This document shows, piece by piece, positions 1-12,142 of a stretch of 64,000 nt of DNA. The stretch is from Casuarina equisetifolia (Eukaryota > Streptophyta > Magnoliopsida > Fagales > Casuarinaceae): positions 17,071,543 to 17,135,542 of the forward strand of contig CM052355.1 in assembly GCA_028551475.1 (NCBI GenBank), given 5' to 3'. The notes below the pieces were generated by a model. It had not been told where the DNA came from. It did no database searches and saw only the letters and a list, made by a program, of their open reading frames with translations. Positions within the stretch are counted from its first letter, which is position 1. Each line of letters starts with the position of its first letter. A program made the position numbers and the translations under genes.

Positions 1-179
1 TATTCATCGACCAATTCTTCAATTACTCCCTTTTGAGAATAGAGTTACCGATATGGACTCAAGGCTACAGGGCTTGTATTCTCCTTAGTGGAATCTTGGG
101 TTCTACACAGTTCGGTTTACGGGTAAGCCTTGGGGTTTCCGCGCTCCATGATTTGTGAATTTCTTAATCAGTATAGACG

Positions 180-700
180 ACTTATCTGTTTTTTTTCTTT
201 TTTGGTTTTTCACAAGAAACATCTTTCTACCCAAATTGCCTTGGCTAATAAAGCCTGGCTAACCCAATTGCTACTAAGAAGAGGGTGGGTCACTAGCCTG
301 AGCTTCTAGCCTTATATGGTCCTTCAACTCCCCAGGGAAATGCCATATCAAGTGTTTGGTGGTTAACCTTCTGCCCCTTAATGAGAGTTGGTGGAACTAC
401 ATTTGGTAATCCTGAATACTATCCGTCTGCCTTAATCTAGCAAGTTCAACAAGGTGGTTTGGTACCTGGTAAGGCCGCAGGTGTCCATCAATCCCGGTGT
501 AAGACTCCCAAGTCATTAGCTTGCCTTCCTGATTCTCATTAAAATTTGAAACTATATTTGTGCTTTCTCGTCCAAGTTTCACGGCGTCGGTGCCACCTTG
601 TCTTCCTTGGATTTTCATAATACTCAATCTGGGAACTTCTTTCCCTAAGATTCACGTCTCCCTCTGAGGAAACCAAGGTCCCATTTTTACTCTTCTTTCT
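180..700 (-). pseudogene. Decayed Ty3/gypsy-type gag remnant
   Basis: Reverse-strand translation gives stretches typical of a plant LTR-retrotransposon gag capsid region: LVELARLRQTDSIQDYQ (about 390-500), followed at lower coordinates by FPGELKDHIRLEARA (about 300-345). The pair resembles the LxxLRQTGSVxxYQ and FxxGLKxxIRLxV blocks of gypsy gag. The blocks are split by stops and frame changes, and no zinc knuckle, protease or LTR is visible in the window. The element may continue to the left of position 1. Family-level assignment is inference from short motifs. Confidence 0.45.
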
Positions 701-720
701 TAACTTGTCAAAATGTTTAT

Positions 721-3572
721 ACCATAAACAAGATCATAGCAGGAAGTTGCAAGAGAAGGAAAAACTCGGACTTGTGGCTAGGACCCGATTGGGAGTTACA
801 ATCTAGCCGTCCTGTCACAAATACACACACCTCGTCTTTTCGTGCTTTCGTCAACCTTAAGTAAACAAAATACAACGCAAACTTAGACACTTCTATAGTA
901 ATTTTTACGTTGCTTGGGAACCAACACAACAACAAACCGATGAGCACGTGCAGATTTACCGAGTTGAAGCCCAATGATCTCTTCCCCCTCCCCTCATTTT
1001 CTACTACATCACCCAATCGACCGAAAATGGAAAGGAAATCACTGATGTTAATGTCTGTGCACAAAGAAGGAAAACTTCTTCAAGAAATGCCAACCATTAA
1101 TAAGGAAATCGACTACTATTCCGGAATTTTTCCTTCCTTAGCAATTGACAGATTTCATCTTGATTAGCTTGTAAATTGATTAGCTTAGGACTTTAAATAG
1201 CAGTTAATCTGTACATCTTAAGTCATCGAGAAATAAAACAATCCCTTCTTAAAGCATATTTACAATTCTTGAGTTTTTTGAGAAGAGCTTGGTTTCCAAT
1301 TTCCAATTTTTTTTTCTTACCCATATTTTATCGGCACCCGCACGTTTATCTCATACCACCTTTCAATTTTCAACTTTACTCTAAACTGTAACAGGTCCAG
1401 AGTCAAATCAAGATTAATCATAGCATATCCATAACGGACCTTGTTTTAAATACCTGTACTCGTTTTTTCTACTAATTAATTGTAGGTGAGGCTGGTAACG
1501 CGCTTATAATGGGTAAAAGATCTAGTAATTATTTTCTTCATAAAAGCATCCAAATCACATACAATTAAAGTAGGAAATTGTATGATGTGGACCCGATTCA
1601 GTGTCAATGATATAGGTGAAAAAAACATCTTGAAGGATGTCTTCTTTAGTTTTGTTGCCTAACTATCTTGTCATAAACAGAATATCAAATTACCAAAATG
1701 AACGAGAAAGAAGTGGTGGTCATTGGAATCCTTCATCTCGTATCTTCTTTCTTTATTGTCATTTCATTAATGTCAGTAACATGTCATCTATTGGCAGCAA
1801 CCATCTCTGAAAATATATGGCGAGAAATATAACTATCTTGGCAAATTATCTTCTTGAAGAAGACAAAGAAGAGATATACTAATGATGGATGATCTAGAAT
1901 ATTGAAGGAGGCTAGGTCTTATCGCCCAAAACCAACTGTGAAACATTGGACCAGGCCGACCATCTTCCTAGGTCAACCGGATTCTGTTAGAAAGATGAGG
2001 ATTGGGCCGAAGTTTCCACGGCGAGAAGCCTTGTCTGTTCGTGTCAGCTACGAGTTTGCCGCTTAACTTCCGGCATCATTTGACTTTTCAGAACTCCAGG
2101 CGTGGATGGAAATGTCGCCGTAAAAGAAGGAAAAAGATGAAACTTTGTAACTAAAAATAATTCCTTTTTATAGCAGTTCTAGAACTGCTTACGTTACAAG
2201 CTTCCTGGCCAGCAGTAAATAATTACCCGGAGACGCAGGTAAATAAGTCGCCTCTACAGTTCCCCTATTTCGCCGTCACATCAAATGAACACCCCCCAGC
2301 AGAGACCATCTTTACAGAAGATGAAACTATTCAATGAAAGCTTGTACTTCACGTTTCCAAAAACCTTTTATAAGAATACCAAAGATTAACAATTCCTTTA
2401 TAGAATCTTTGTGTTAAACAAGATAAGATTTGCACTTTTCATTAATTTGAGAAGATCTCAATCTTTCGTTTTCACATGGGTGATTCCCCGTCAGCATCGG
2501 TTTGATGTCTCCGTACCTGGATGCGAAAGATCGGAACATTGATAGAAATCTCCAAGTACGACAAAATTCCTAATAATTACTAATTCGTAAATAAGAATCC
2601 AGCGTTGACAGCAACACAGAGGATCTTTTGATTATATATTTCTTTGACTTCGTTGTAATTAACTTTGTAATTAAATGCGTACTTTCAACCATGTTGAATC
2701 TATTGAAGTCTAAACGCGTTCAGGTGTGACTCACTTAATATGAAGCGTTAAAGAGGAAGTCGAGTGATCTCAATGTCCTTGTAAATAAATTCCGAAACGT
2801 CAAATCCTGAGTGAAGACCTAAAACGAAACTGACCAAAAGATGAACGAACATCGAGAAGAAACGCAGAAGATCATTGAAGGTATCCAACGCGGGATCCGA
2901 ATGAAGTGAAAGGGAAAGAATGTCGGTAATGTGGTCAGTGTCATGGAGTTTTCACAATTCCACGAGTGCTTTCCTCAGGCAAGCGTGTCCCTGTCTGGTA
3001 CGAGGCACATGGAACCCAAAGGTATTTTTAACGGTGGGGCTTTGGTCAGCTAATCAGATGTTCGTCCGATGCTCCGGTGCCTGTGTTTGTGGGGAAGGTG
3101 TATGTATGATTAAGACCCTTTGTTGGACTTTCCATGCATGTAGACATGGCTGGTCGTCTTTCATAGGTAAGTGGGAAAGCAAACGTCGTGGGAAGCAATT
3201 AAAGACCACAGGATCTCAGAAACTCCAAAATCGAAAGGATTACGCCGAGAAATCAGGCTCATCAGCCATCAATCCACATGCACTGAGTTTCCAGAAAGCA
3301 GTGACATCTGTACGTGTCTCACACGGCCGACGGTGCTTTCCACATAGGGCCTCTCCGTCTATCAGGCACTCTGTCTTTCTTTTACGCTAAAAAATAAAAA
3401 GCGAGGGAGAAGAATTAGACTTGCTTTTCGCAGGACACGGCAAACGCAATCTAATGTGGGAAGACACAGACTCTTCACAGCCCAGCTTTTGCTATTTCAG
3501 TTTTCGTCGGAAATTCTGTCACTTTAAAGCCATTCTCTCTCTTTGTCATTCTCTGACTTGAACAGGAAGATC
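721..3572. other. Intergenic region, no gene recognised
   Basis: Mixed-composition DNA with only short chance ORFs on both strands. The longest open stretch (2920-3390, +) has low-complexity Cys/Trp/Ser-rich content and no recognisable domain. The right part must include the promoter and 5' UTR of the TBL gene that starts at 3573, but I could not pick a convincing TATA box. Confidence 0.5.
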
Positions 3573-6500
3573 ATGAAGGTTTCGAGGAGTCTTTACCATG
3601 ACAAACATTATGGCAAAAGGGAGAGATGTCTCAACATGGGAAAGCTGGTGCCTTTCATGTTACCTTCTCTGTTCATAGCCACAATTTTCAGCTTGTTCCT
3701 TCTCTATTCTCCAAACCCTTGGACTCTTATATCTAAACATGACCTCGATTCTCTCCTCCAGCAACGACGAATGGAAAAAGATTTCCCCGATTCTGTCCGG
3801 AAACAGCAACCAGAAACCATGCAAGACCGTGATTCTGTCCAAAAACAGCCACCGGAACCCATGCAAGGCCGGGATTCTGTCCAAAAACAGCCACCCGAAA
3901 CCATGCAAGGCCGTGATTCTGTCCAAAAACAGCCACCGGAAACCATGCAGGACGGTGATTCTGTCCAAAAACAGCCAGCGGAACCCTTGCAAGACCGTGA
4001 TTCTGTCAAAAGACGGCCGCCAGACACCATGCAAGACCATGATTCTGTCCAAAAACAAGACCGCATGAAAGGCGACAATTCAATCCAAGACGAAGAACAA
4101 CCTCATCATCTCCAATCGCAGAATAGTAAATCCCAAAGAAACCCTTAATACCTTACATTGCTAAAAATCTTCTGGGTTCTAAGTATTTTTTCGGTTTTGT
4201 AGATAGAGGCGACTGCGACTTCTTTAAGGGTCGCTGGGTTCGAGAATTAAGAGGGAATTTCTATACCAATACAAGCTGCACAACGATTCCGGAGACAAAA
4301 AATTGTTTCAAGAATGGGAGGGAGGACATGGATTTCCTCAATTGGAGATGGAAACCCGATGAATGCGAGCTACCCCGGTTTGATGCGAGGAGCTTCCTGC
4401 GAATTGTGCGAGGAAAGAAAATGGCATTTATCGGTGACTCGGTCTCCCGGAATCATATGGAATCGCTTCTATGCCTCTTGTCACAGGCTAGTGTACAAAA
4501 CCAAATTTTACTCCAAATTGCTAACCGCGCTTAAATTTTTCACCCTAGAATTCCTAATCTTTTGATTGCACAGTAATCTAATCATATGGTATTATAATTG
4601 CACAGAGTATAAGTTTGTGAGTGAGCCTTCAATCATGAGATGCTTCTTAGTAGCACTTTTTGTGCTTTTTTCGTGTTAGAGTACCAAATTGCTTGTTGTT
4701 TTCATTATATTCATGGAAAAGAGAAAAGCAAAGTACAATGCCATTTTGCAGTTTTACTTTCTATTTTTTTCTAGAATATTATCCATACATGGCACGTTAC
4801 ATTCTTTGTTGTTGAATGTCATAGTTAGCACAGGCTACTTCTAGGATTCTAGTGTTCTTTGCGTGCTGGCTATTTCTCTTAATTCCATTATACTTTGTGT
4901 GGCTCTGGTCGGAGAACATCTCTACTTTTCCAGTGCTACATCTTATTGACCAATTTGCTGAGTTTACAAGGAAAGAATTTTGCATGATAATCGTGAGATT
5001 TGAAAGTTCATAGGAAATAGAACACGAGACAACGAGAAACACCTAGTTGTAATCACCAGACAAGGTTCTATAATTCCTTCTTCTCTCTATGAAAAACCTT
5101 GTAGACTCATTCAACAATTTTGATAAAGGTAGGGCTAAAATAATCTCTGAAGTCTGGCTATTGGTTCAGATATAAAGTATGGCGGTACGAATTTACTTTG
5201 TTCTCTGTTTATTAAGAAATGGAAGTGAAATAAACAGAGCCTGATACGATAATGGTTTTGAAGTTCGGTGTTCTTGGCAGCTGGTTGGTCGGGAGAATGA
5301 TCTGCAGAGCAACATCACAAAAGTCAAAACAACTAACAAAATAGTGCCGTACAAGTGCACTCATCATAGAAGCAATAATAGTGAGATGATCAGGACTTTT
5401 GAGTAGAGATGGAATTTTGACAGGTTTAGCTTTTTGGTCAGCTCCTCGTAAATATGATACTGATGAGCTTACAGCCTGATACTATTACCACTTTTTGCTA
5501 GGCACACAACATTATTGCACCTGCCTTTGCACCTTGCGACACTCGCAAGCCTTTCATAAAAGTCAGCCATGTGACTCTGTGGCCAACTTGGGGGGGTGTG
5601 TAATCACCAATCAAACCTAAAACCGTGACTTTGAAACGAGGCTAAGATTTCAGTAAATAAATCAGATTCACACATCCCCCGGAAACTCCACATGAAATAG
5701 GCCCAAAACCATGTTAGAATTCAGATTTTCAGAAGAATTGATCATGTATCATTTGAGAGTGAAGATAGAAATCCTGTGGAATTAAATAAATTTACTTAAT
5801 GTTGCAGGAGGAGACTCCAGAAGACGTTTACAAGGATGCAGATGATAGGTTCCGAACATGGTACTTTCCTCGTCATAACTTCACCCTTATGGTCCTCTGG
5901 AGCAAATTCCTCGTAGAAGGTGAGGAAAGAATGATAAACGGGACAGGGACCAGCGCTTTCGACTTGCAGATTGACAAGGTGGAGGACAAGTGGGCTAAGC
6001 ACCTCCCAGAGTTAGACTACGCTATCATCTCAGGTGGGCATTGGTTCTTCAGAGTGCTGTACCTACATGAAGGTGAGAATATAACAGGATGTGTTTACTG
6101 CCATGAACCAAATGTCACTGAGGTCAACATTGATTTCGCTCTTCGAATGGCTTTGCGAACTACCTTCAACTACGTCAACGACTGCAAGAACTGCAGTACT
6201 CGCCTAGTTACTTTGTTAAGGACATTTGCACCAGCCCACTTTGAGAACGGGGCTTGGAATACCGGAGGGTACTGCAATCGAACAAGTCCTTCCGGTAGGA
6301 CGGAGAAGGACCTGGAGAAGTTTGATTGGCTAATAAGGAATGTTCAGGTGGAAGAACTTGAAAGAGTAATCGAAGCTGGGCAAAAGCAAGAGAGGAAGTT
6401 AGGGTTTGTTGATGTTACAAGGGCCATGCTGATGAGGCCTGATGGGCATCCCGGAGAACATTGGGGAAACAAATGGAAAGCAGGTTATAACGACTGTATC

Positions 6501-6587
6501 CATTGGTGCATACCGGGCCCTGTTGATACTTGGAATGAACTTTTTCTGGCAGTTCTTACAAGGGAGGCCGGGCTAGTCCTTGATTAA
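3573..6587 (+). CDS. Trichome birefringence-like (TBL) polysaccharide O-acetyltransferase
   Basis: Three exons: 3573-4125, 4203-4492 and 5808-6587. All introns are GT-AG, the phases close, and the protein is 540 aa. It is a predicted Golgi type II membrane protein. A cytosolic N-terminus is followed by one membrane segment (about residues 25-45), a repetitive stem (73-156) and a PMR5N/PC-esterase domain from about residue 188. The family's GDS motif is GDSVSRN (Ser264) and its DxxH motif is DCIHWC (Asp510, His513). Together these supply the esterase-like catalytic triad. TBL proteins O-acetylate cell-wall polymers such as xyloglucan, xylan, mannan or pectin. The sequence looks closest to the AXY4/TBL27-like group, but the polymer substrate cannot be read from sequence. 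The ATG at 3573 is preferred because the open frame upstream has no ATG. Intron 2 is 1.3 kb and holds nothing recognisable. Confidence 0.9.
3789..4040 (+). repeat. In-frame 42-bp minisatellite in TBL exon 1
   Basis: Six tandem copies of a 42-bp unit encode a 14-residue motif of the form DSVQKQPPEPMQGR (residues 73-156), followed by a partial seventh copy (DSVQKQ). Copies vary mainly at PPE(P/T)MQ and the final two residues. The unit is a multiple of three, so the frame is kept. It lies between the membrane anchor and the catalytic domain, where it would lengthen the Golgi stem. Confidence 0.95.
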
Positions 6588-8686
6588 GGAGAGCTGCACC
6601 CACATAGCACAAATAGTACTTGTCATAATAATATCCTCATTTTCACAGCATATATTTTCTTTGGGTTGAAAAAAAGTATAAGCATGTTGCCGAAAACCAT
6701 CCTGGAAAACGCTTTGAGCCTTCTAAATCAATGTCGAAATATACGTTGCGTTGAAGATCTGTGGTTGGCATCCCAATGCACACCAATTCACCAACAAGGC
6801 TCTTGCCTGGTTCTATAAGATGTAATTCATTGAAGTCTAAGATTTGCGACGCCTGCTCGGAAGTCCACAAAGCATAGGATTTGAATTGAGACATTCAAAT
6901 TGTAGGCGAGGCGAGAACTATAATTTTAGCAACTCGACGGATATATGTATTACCTTCTTGCACTGGCAAGTAAGCTCTTGCAGATCTCAACAAAAAGGAA
7001 AAGAAATATAATTTATAGCATGTTCCTCTAGAGCTGAGGGAAGAGTTTGTTGCATCGCTTTGCTTAGGATTTACACAAAGAATCATGTGGGTTTGTTGGG
7101 AATAAAACGTTTCTCGTTTTGGAAAGTGGTAACCTCACGAAGTTTCGCAAGTCAATGCTCGGCTGTGAATTGAAAGGGAGACAAATAAAAGGGTGTTTGT
7201 TTACAACTCCAGTTAGGAGGTGGGTCCAGGCAGTGAATGAGGACCCATTGCACATGCAAAGACGCGAATCAAAAGGATGACGGGGAATCCGATAGGAAAA
7301 TTTCAGAAAGTGGGGAGACCACCCTTATAAATAAAAGGACAAAAAGAACAAGTATCTCAAAAAGACCAATGTTATTTCATTGTGGTTAATCTAGGAACAC
7401 AGACATTAATTAATTCCCGATGAAGATGCCAACTACTCAGGTGTCTAACAGCAGAATTTGCTTCCCTGCAGGATTAAAATCCTACAAGACTACACCTTTC
7501 ACGGGCGAGATTAGACACAAAATAGTGCAAGATATCTCTTTGCAGAAACGAGCTTCAATCCTAAGACTTTCTTTTTCTCTTTCTTTTCCTTTTTTCCGTT
7601 TTTATGAGCAACTTCGATCCTACAGTCAATGTGCAGCAGCTTGCTTTCCAATGCAAGCATGAATAACATACAAACTGGACATAACAAACAGGAGTTCTGG
7701 CAATTCTAGGCAATCCATTCCCTGGTTACTAATATGTGAAATCTTATTCACACGAGGAGAAACCTAAAAACACAGGTAATGTACAAAGAAATCCCTTACA
7801 AAGGGGAAAAAATGATAGTGATGCATTGCAAAGCTGGTTGTAGTACATGCGCATCCGAATATTAAGATAAAATCTGAAATGGAAAACAGCATCGATAAGT
7901 CAAAAGGTGTGTTTCACCCTTCATAGGGTTGAACCACTATGGGAGGACAGAGGACTCCACTGCAAAATATAAGGCATCAATGCCACACTAAAAGTCTGGT
8001 TGATTGCAATAATTGTCGCTCCAAGGGCTTACCAGGTAGATAGTTGACACCTTTACTGGTTACAAATATGTATTTCATGAAACACAATGAGCTTAGACAT
8101 GGAGAAGTTCGTCAGGCATGAAGGAAACAATGGTAGGAGAACTGAAGTCCATGGAAGGACTTGAGCATCAACAAATACCATAATGCACCGAATTCAAGAT
8201 TAGTTGCCCTAGATTATTCATCAAAAGACACCAAGAAATAACTTGGACAAGTACGCTCCTTGATTTTTATGCTACCTTATCTTCATCCCAATGGCAGTCA
8301 AAAAGGAACCTGAACTTGAAAGATAAATCATATATCTAACAGCCAAAGTAGTGTTGACTTACAAACCAGAAACACCACAAAATCACATTGTTATCCTACA
8401 TCTAGTGAAAAATGAACAACTTAGGCATAATTATAGGTTTTTTTTTTTAATATCAATATAAGAGTTTTAAATAGTCAATATTTCCGGAATCCAAGATTTC
8501 CTCACAAGTCAGAGCAAAAACATGCAGATATACCCGATGTGTTTGGCATCAAAACAGTATTGGATATCGGATATCTTTGCTACTTGGCCAGAAAAGAAAA
8601 CGCTCCTTATAAAGTTCAAAATCCCAACTTAAGCACTCTAAAGCGAAAATATGAGCTGTTTTCAGTGAATTAAGGAAGAGGAGGAA

Positions 8687-8755
8687 GAGCTTATTCGCAT
8701 ACAATGGAAGAGCAAAAAGTCAAAGCACAAGGTACCATTGTATGCGAATCAGCTC
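8687..8755. repeat. Inverted repeat, 21-bp arms with 27-bp loop
   Basis: The left arm (8687-8707) and right arm (8735-8755) are reverse complements at 20 of 21 positions (one T/G mismatch). The RNA would fold into a strong stem on either strand. It lies about 0.9 kb beyond the stop codon of the 2H gene. It could be a small foldback or MITE relic. The arms are barely long enough for a miRNA-like precursor. Confidence 0.85.
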
Positions 8756-8901
8756 TAACGCTAGCCCAGATACACAGAATGCGATAACTCCAGATTCAGA
8801 GAATCCAATTTGCCCAGATTCAGAGAATGCGATAGTATTCATCAAGTGATACTTGCCAAAAATAAGTGTTGCATATTAATAAGCAGAAAGACTACAGAAT
8901 T

Positions 8902-9038
8902 AAGGGAGCAAAATGGTAAAACAATGGATAAAGGAAACAAATAGAGGTAATGATGAGAGACGAATAGACTAAGGGAGCAAAATGGTAAACAATGGATAAA
9001 GGAAACAAATGGAGGTAATGATGAGAGACGATTAGACT
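8902..9038. repeat. 69-bp direct tandem duplication
   Basis: Unit 1 (8902-8970) and unit 2 (from 8971) both begin AAGGGAGCAAAATGGTAAA and run through GGTAATGATGAGAGACGA with only a few differences. The region is non-coding. Confidence 0.9.
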
Positions 9039-9621
9039 GAGGAAACAGGATCCACAGAGCTATACCAATGGGGTACTAGTAACATACTAACACCTGCTCC
9101 AACAAAATTGCCAAGTTATAAGAAAATTTCTCTAATAATTGAACAAAAAGTGATAAAAGCATCAGGAAAAGAACTACAGATATTAGCTGATTGATGGGAC
9201 ATGACAAATTAAAATACCACCAAGGCATCACAGATCCTATAAAACGGCGAAAGTATAAGTATCCAAACCAGAATAAACCTTTTTATCTCTAACTAACCAT
9301 CAAATTTCTTTTAAATTAGACGTCACAATGTACGATATACACTGAACACCAAAAGCAACAGAAGAATGTTTACTAGTGTGCGAAGTAAGTATAATTTTCC
9401 GATAATTTTCTCCTTATGAACAGAATAAATTATCAATCTAAAAGAAGTAAGATTAAAAGGGTCAGATCAAAGACATAAATTGCAAATTTGTAACTATGCT
9501 CTAAATAGCACCAATTTTATCAGCCTACATTAACCAAATGCACAACATTCATAGGGGAAAAAGAAAAACTAAATTTAAGATGTAACACATAACAATGGGC
9601 TTTGACAATAAGCTTGGAACC

Positions 9622-10173
9622 TCATGCTTCAACTGAATTACCAAGCACAAACGAAAATAATTCGCGCACGGGCGAAAACTCCACCAATCCGATGTCCATT
9701 GCATACCCAGTAACCGGCAACTTCAAGTCCCGCAAAACACAGAATGCCTCAGCCATCCGAGTCCTTGGCACTTCCTGAGCGACTGCGCAATAAGGAATCC
9801 ATGAATCCTGGCGATAATCCTCCGCAATTTCAATTCCTTCCCTCCTCATTGCATCGCACAAATGCGACTGGAACTGAAGAAGCGACAACGAAGGTGTGGG
9901 CGTAAGAAAAAGCACGTTGTTGTCAATGGGAAGGCTCCCAATTGACGAGAAAGACAAAGACAACGGTTCTTGCTTTGATGCAAAGCTCTTCACGACGTTT
10001 TCGAGCTTCGCGGGGTCGATGAAGGGGCTAGAGAAGAGGGTGATATGTGGACGAGATTCGATTTCTATGAGTTGTGTGCTGATTTGGCGGCGTGCGAGCA
10101 CGTTCCAGGCTTTCAAGACCTGGTTTTCCAGGGCGGGATCGAAGTAAAGCTCTAAAGCATAGCCTTGTGACAT
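9622..10173 (-). CDS. 2H phosphodiesterase / RNA ligase-like superfamily protein
   Basis: Single coding exon of 183 aa starting at the ATG at 10173 (MSQGYALELYF). An in-frame upstream extension exists but looks like 5' UTR, and the homologous plant proteins begin at this point. The fold is that of the 2',5' RNA ligase / cyclic nucleotide phosphodiesterase (2H) superfamily. The first HxT motif is intact (RPHITLF, His43-Thr45). At the place of the second HxT the sequence reads WIPYCAVAQ (residues 125-133), so the second catalytic histidine is replaced by Tyr/Cys. Conserved plant members of this small family show a similar reading from memory. Its biochemical role is not known to me, and loss of one of the two histidines argues against classical cyclic phosphodiesterase activity. 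The C-terminus (GLVEFSPVREL) is characteristic. Confidence 0.8.
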   Translation of the reverse strand: MSQGYALELYFDPALENQVLKAWNVLARRQISTQLIEIESRPHITLFSSPFIDPAKLENVVKSFASKQEPLSLSFSSIGSLPIDNNVLFLTPTPSLSLLQFQSHLCDAMRREGIEIAEDYRQDSWIPYCAVAQEVPRTRMAEAFCVLRDLKLPVTGYAMDIGLVEFSPVRELFSFVLGNSVEA

Positions 10174-12142
10174 TGCTGTTGGAATGGAAATCCAGAGACA
10201 AAATAGGGAATCAAAGAGAAAGGGGCACAACCCAAAAGGCAGAATTGAGATCTCTGAGTGACCCAACGAAGGAAATGGAACTATGAGTGAACAATTTTGC
10301 CCCCAAAGTTGGACCAAAAGCCTACAATATGCGAAATTATGAAATACCCAGATGAGATTGAAGGCAAATGAGGCCCTAAGAAGCGGACAACAGGTGAGAT
10401 TCAAAGTACCCAACGAAGGTAAATCAAAACCCTAGAGATATAGTGCACGAACAAGAAGAACAAGAGATACCCAGATTAAATTATAGGTGGAAGGAGCCAA
10501 AGGGAGCAAGAAAACGTTAGGGATGAAACTGGGAGTGAGGTCAGAAATGAGCAATTCGGGGAGAACAGAGAACAGAGTCCAGAGGGGTGTGGAGATGCGA
10601 ATAGGAAACGGAAGAAACAATCACATGTGAAACGGTAGGAGTAAAGTTTCAATCAGAAAGAGACAGAGGGAATAAAGGGAAAGAAATCAAAAGGCTTTTG
10701 CCTGTTACAGTGTCTTTGCGAGGTTTTCCTACAAAATTGCCTCTATTATCACATCGCCGACCGAGAGAGAGTGAGAGAGAGACTTAACCCCATCGGACAC
10801 CCTTCCAAGTCTTTGCCGCTTATCCGTGCCACGCATAGGTCAGGACGCTCCCTCCCCATTTTCATTTCTCTAGAAACGTTCTTTGTAACGGCGTTCTGAA
10901 GTGTTTTTGAGAGGCACTGCCAAAAAGGCACACATCGCAGGTAATTGTGGAAGAACGCCACGGAAGTGAGACTTGTGACAACCTTAATCCAACACTTAAT
11001 ATCTTCTATTACTTCATTTTCAGTACACAGTTCAAGTCAATTAATAACATTAAAATTTTAATGTTGGTGATAGAAATATATGGATTAGATATGCTAATAA
11101 TGTTTATTCTTTCCGTCCCATTCTTTTTTATTTTTGTATACATATTATTGAATTATTGTAGCTCAAAGACAAATCAATTACAATCATGTAGATCTTTCTA
11201 TAGTTCTTATTTTGGAATGTGTTAGTCCTTGCTTGTAATAGGTCTTAAATATAGTGACTTTCTTTTAGATCCTTGGGAAATACTCTTTCTTTGATCTTTG
11301 AGTCAACTCCTTTAAAGAGAATGGCACTTTTTGTTTTTTTTTTTGTTTTTAGAGTATTTAACATAAAAGAGGAATATTTTAGAATATTGTCTTACCAGCT
11401 TTTATCTTAGAGAGAATATGTTTAATGCTTCTAAAATTTATGACATTTGTTAATGGAAGATATTGTCTTCTAATGGTGACATGAAAATAAATTTTTAAAT
11501 TTTTAAGTATTGTAAGTAAAGATTAGTTTTTTAAAAATGTATAAACTCATAACACTTTAACATGGTATCAAAGTTATGAGATAAGCCTCCATTTTGTTTT
11601 CCCTTGTATGGATCTTAATTGTGGAATTGTTTGTGCATGTGTAATACTTATATTAGCTTACACGTAAAGGAAAGTGTTAAAATAAAATATTATCCCCACA
11701 TTAATGGTGCGAGAATATGTCATTCAACTTATTTGTGTTGTGCTTTAGAACCTTTGTTGAATTAGTTTTGAGTCATAACACTCTTAACAGTATTGTTTTA
11801 AGAGTTTTGAATTTTTTTTTTCAAGAGAAAGTTGAAGAACAAGATAAAGGAATAAAAAATAAGGCTTGCTAAGAAACTCAAGTAAAAGATAAGGAAAGAC
11901 ATGGCAACTTAATTATTCCAAATACAAAGATTTGATAATTAAATTCAACAATTCAACTACCCCACATACAAGAGTTATATATCTAAAGATAAACCTAACA
12001 ACTTAATTAGGGAATTTCAGTACAAGACCGACATAGATAGACTTAATTATTCCAGGTACAAGGGACTTGAAAAGAATTAAGGACAAAGCCTTAACTATTT
12101 ATTTATTTATTCAAGTCACAGTAGTTTGCCATTTTAGGTATT
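10174..12142. other. Leader of the 2H gene and AT-rich spacer
   Basis: 10174-10960 is probably the 5' UTR and promoter of the minus-strand 2H gene. It includes a short GA-rich tract near 10766-10785. From about 11000 the DNA becomes very AT-rich and contains a candidate LTR and primer-binding site (listed). Only chance ORFs are present. The right end is the 3' UTR of the alpha-dioxygenase gene. Confidence 0.5.
11062..11562 (+). repeat. Candidate copia LTR remnant with adjacent tRNA-Met-type primer site
   Basis: The segment begins TGTTGG and ends TTTAACA, directly followed at 11563 by TGGTATCAAAG. This resembles the TGGTATCAGAGC primer-binding site complementary to plant initiator tRNA-Met used by Ty1/copia elements. 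No internal gag/pol and no second LTR are visible downstream, so it would be a truncated 5' end. The left boundary is a guess based on the TG start. Confidence 0.35.

Larger units (their letters stand above)
6588..9621. other. Intergenic region between TBL and 2H genes
   Basis: No coding region recognised. ORFs at 6643-6894 (-), 6895-7255 (-) and 7420-7662 (+) are short and lack domain signals. The region holds a 21-bp-arm inverted repeat (8687-8755), a small repeat of a Cagattcagagaat-type motif near 8770-8830 and a 69-bp tandem duplication (8902-9038), listed separately. The right end includes the 3' UTR of the minus-strand 2H gene. Confidence 0.6.

Noticed and set aside
717..1167. Overlapping ORFs on opposite strands
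   Set aside because: They cover the same DNA on both strands with no recognisable protein similarity.
2920..3390. 156-codon plus-strand ORF upstream of the TBL gene
   Set aside because: No domain, no recognisable family and no splice context. The composition looks like a chance ORF.
3660..4078. Several long overlapping ORFs on both strands across TBL exon 1
   Set aside because: They follow the 42-bp repeat. Because the unit is a multiple of three and lacks stops, all frames stay open. Only the plus frame joins correctly spliced exons with the TBL domain.
6643..7255. Three minus-strand ORFs downstream of the TBL gene
   Set aside because: Short, with no domain and unlinked frames. I could not assign them to any family and they may be 3' UTR or spacer.
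8687..8755. miRNA gene
   Set aside because: The arms are only 21 bp, with no extended stem beyond them and no evidence of transcription. Kept only as an inverted repeat.
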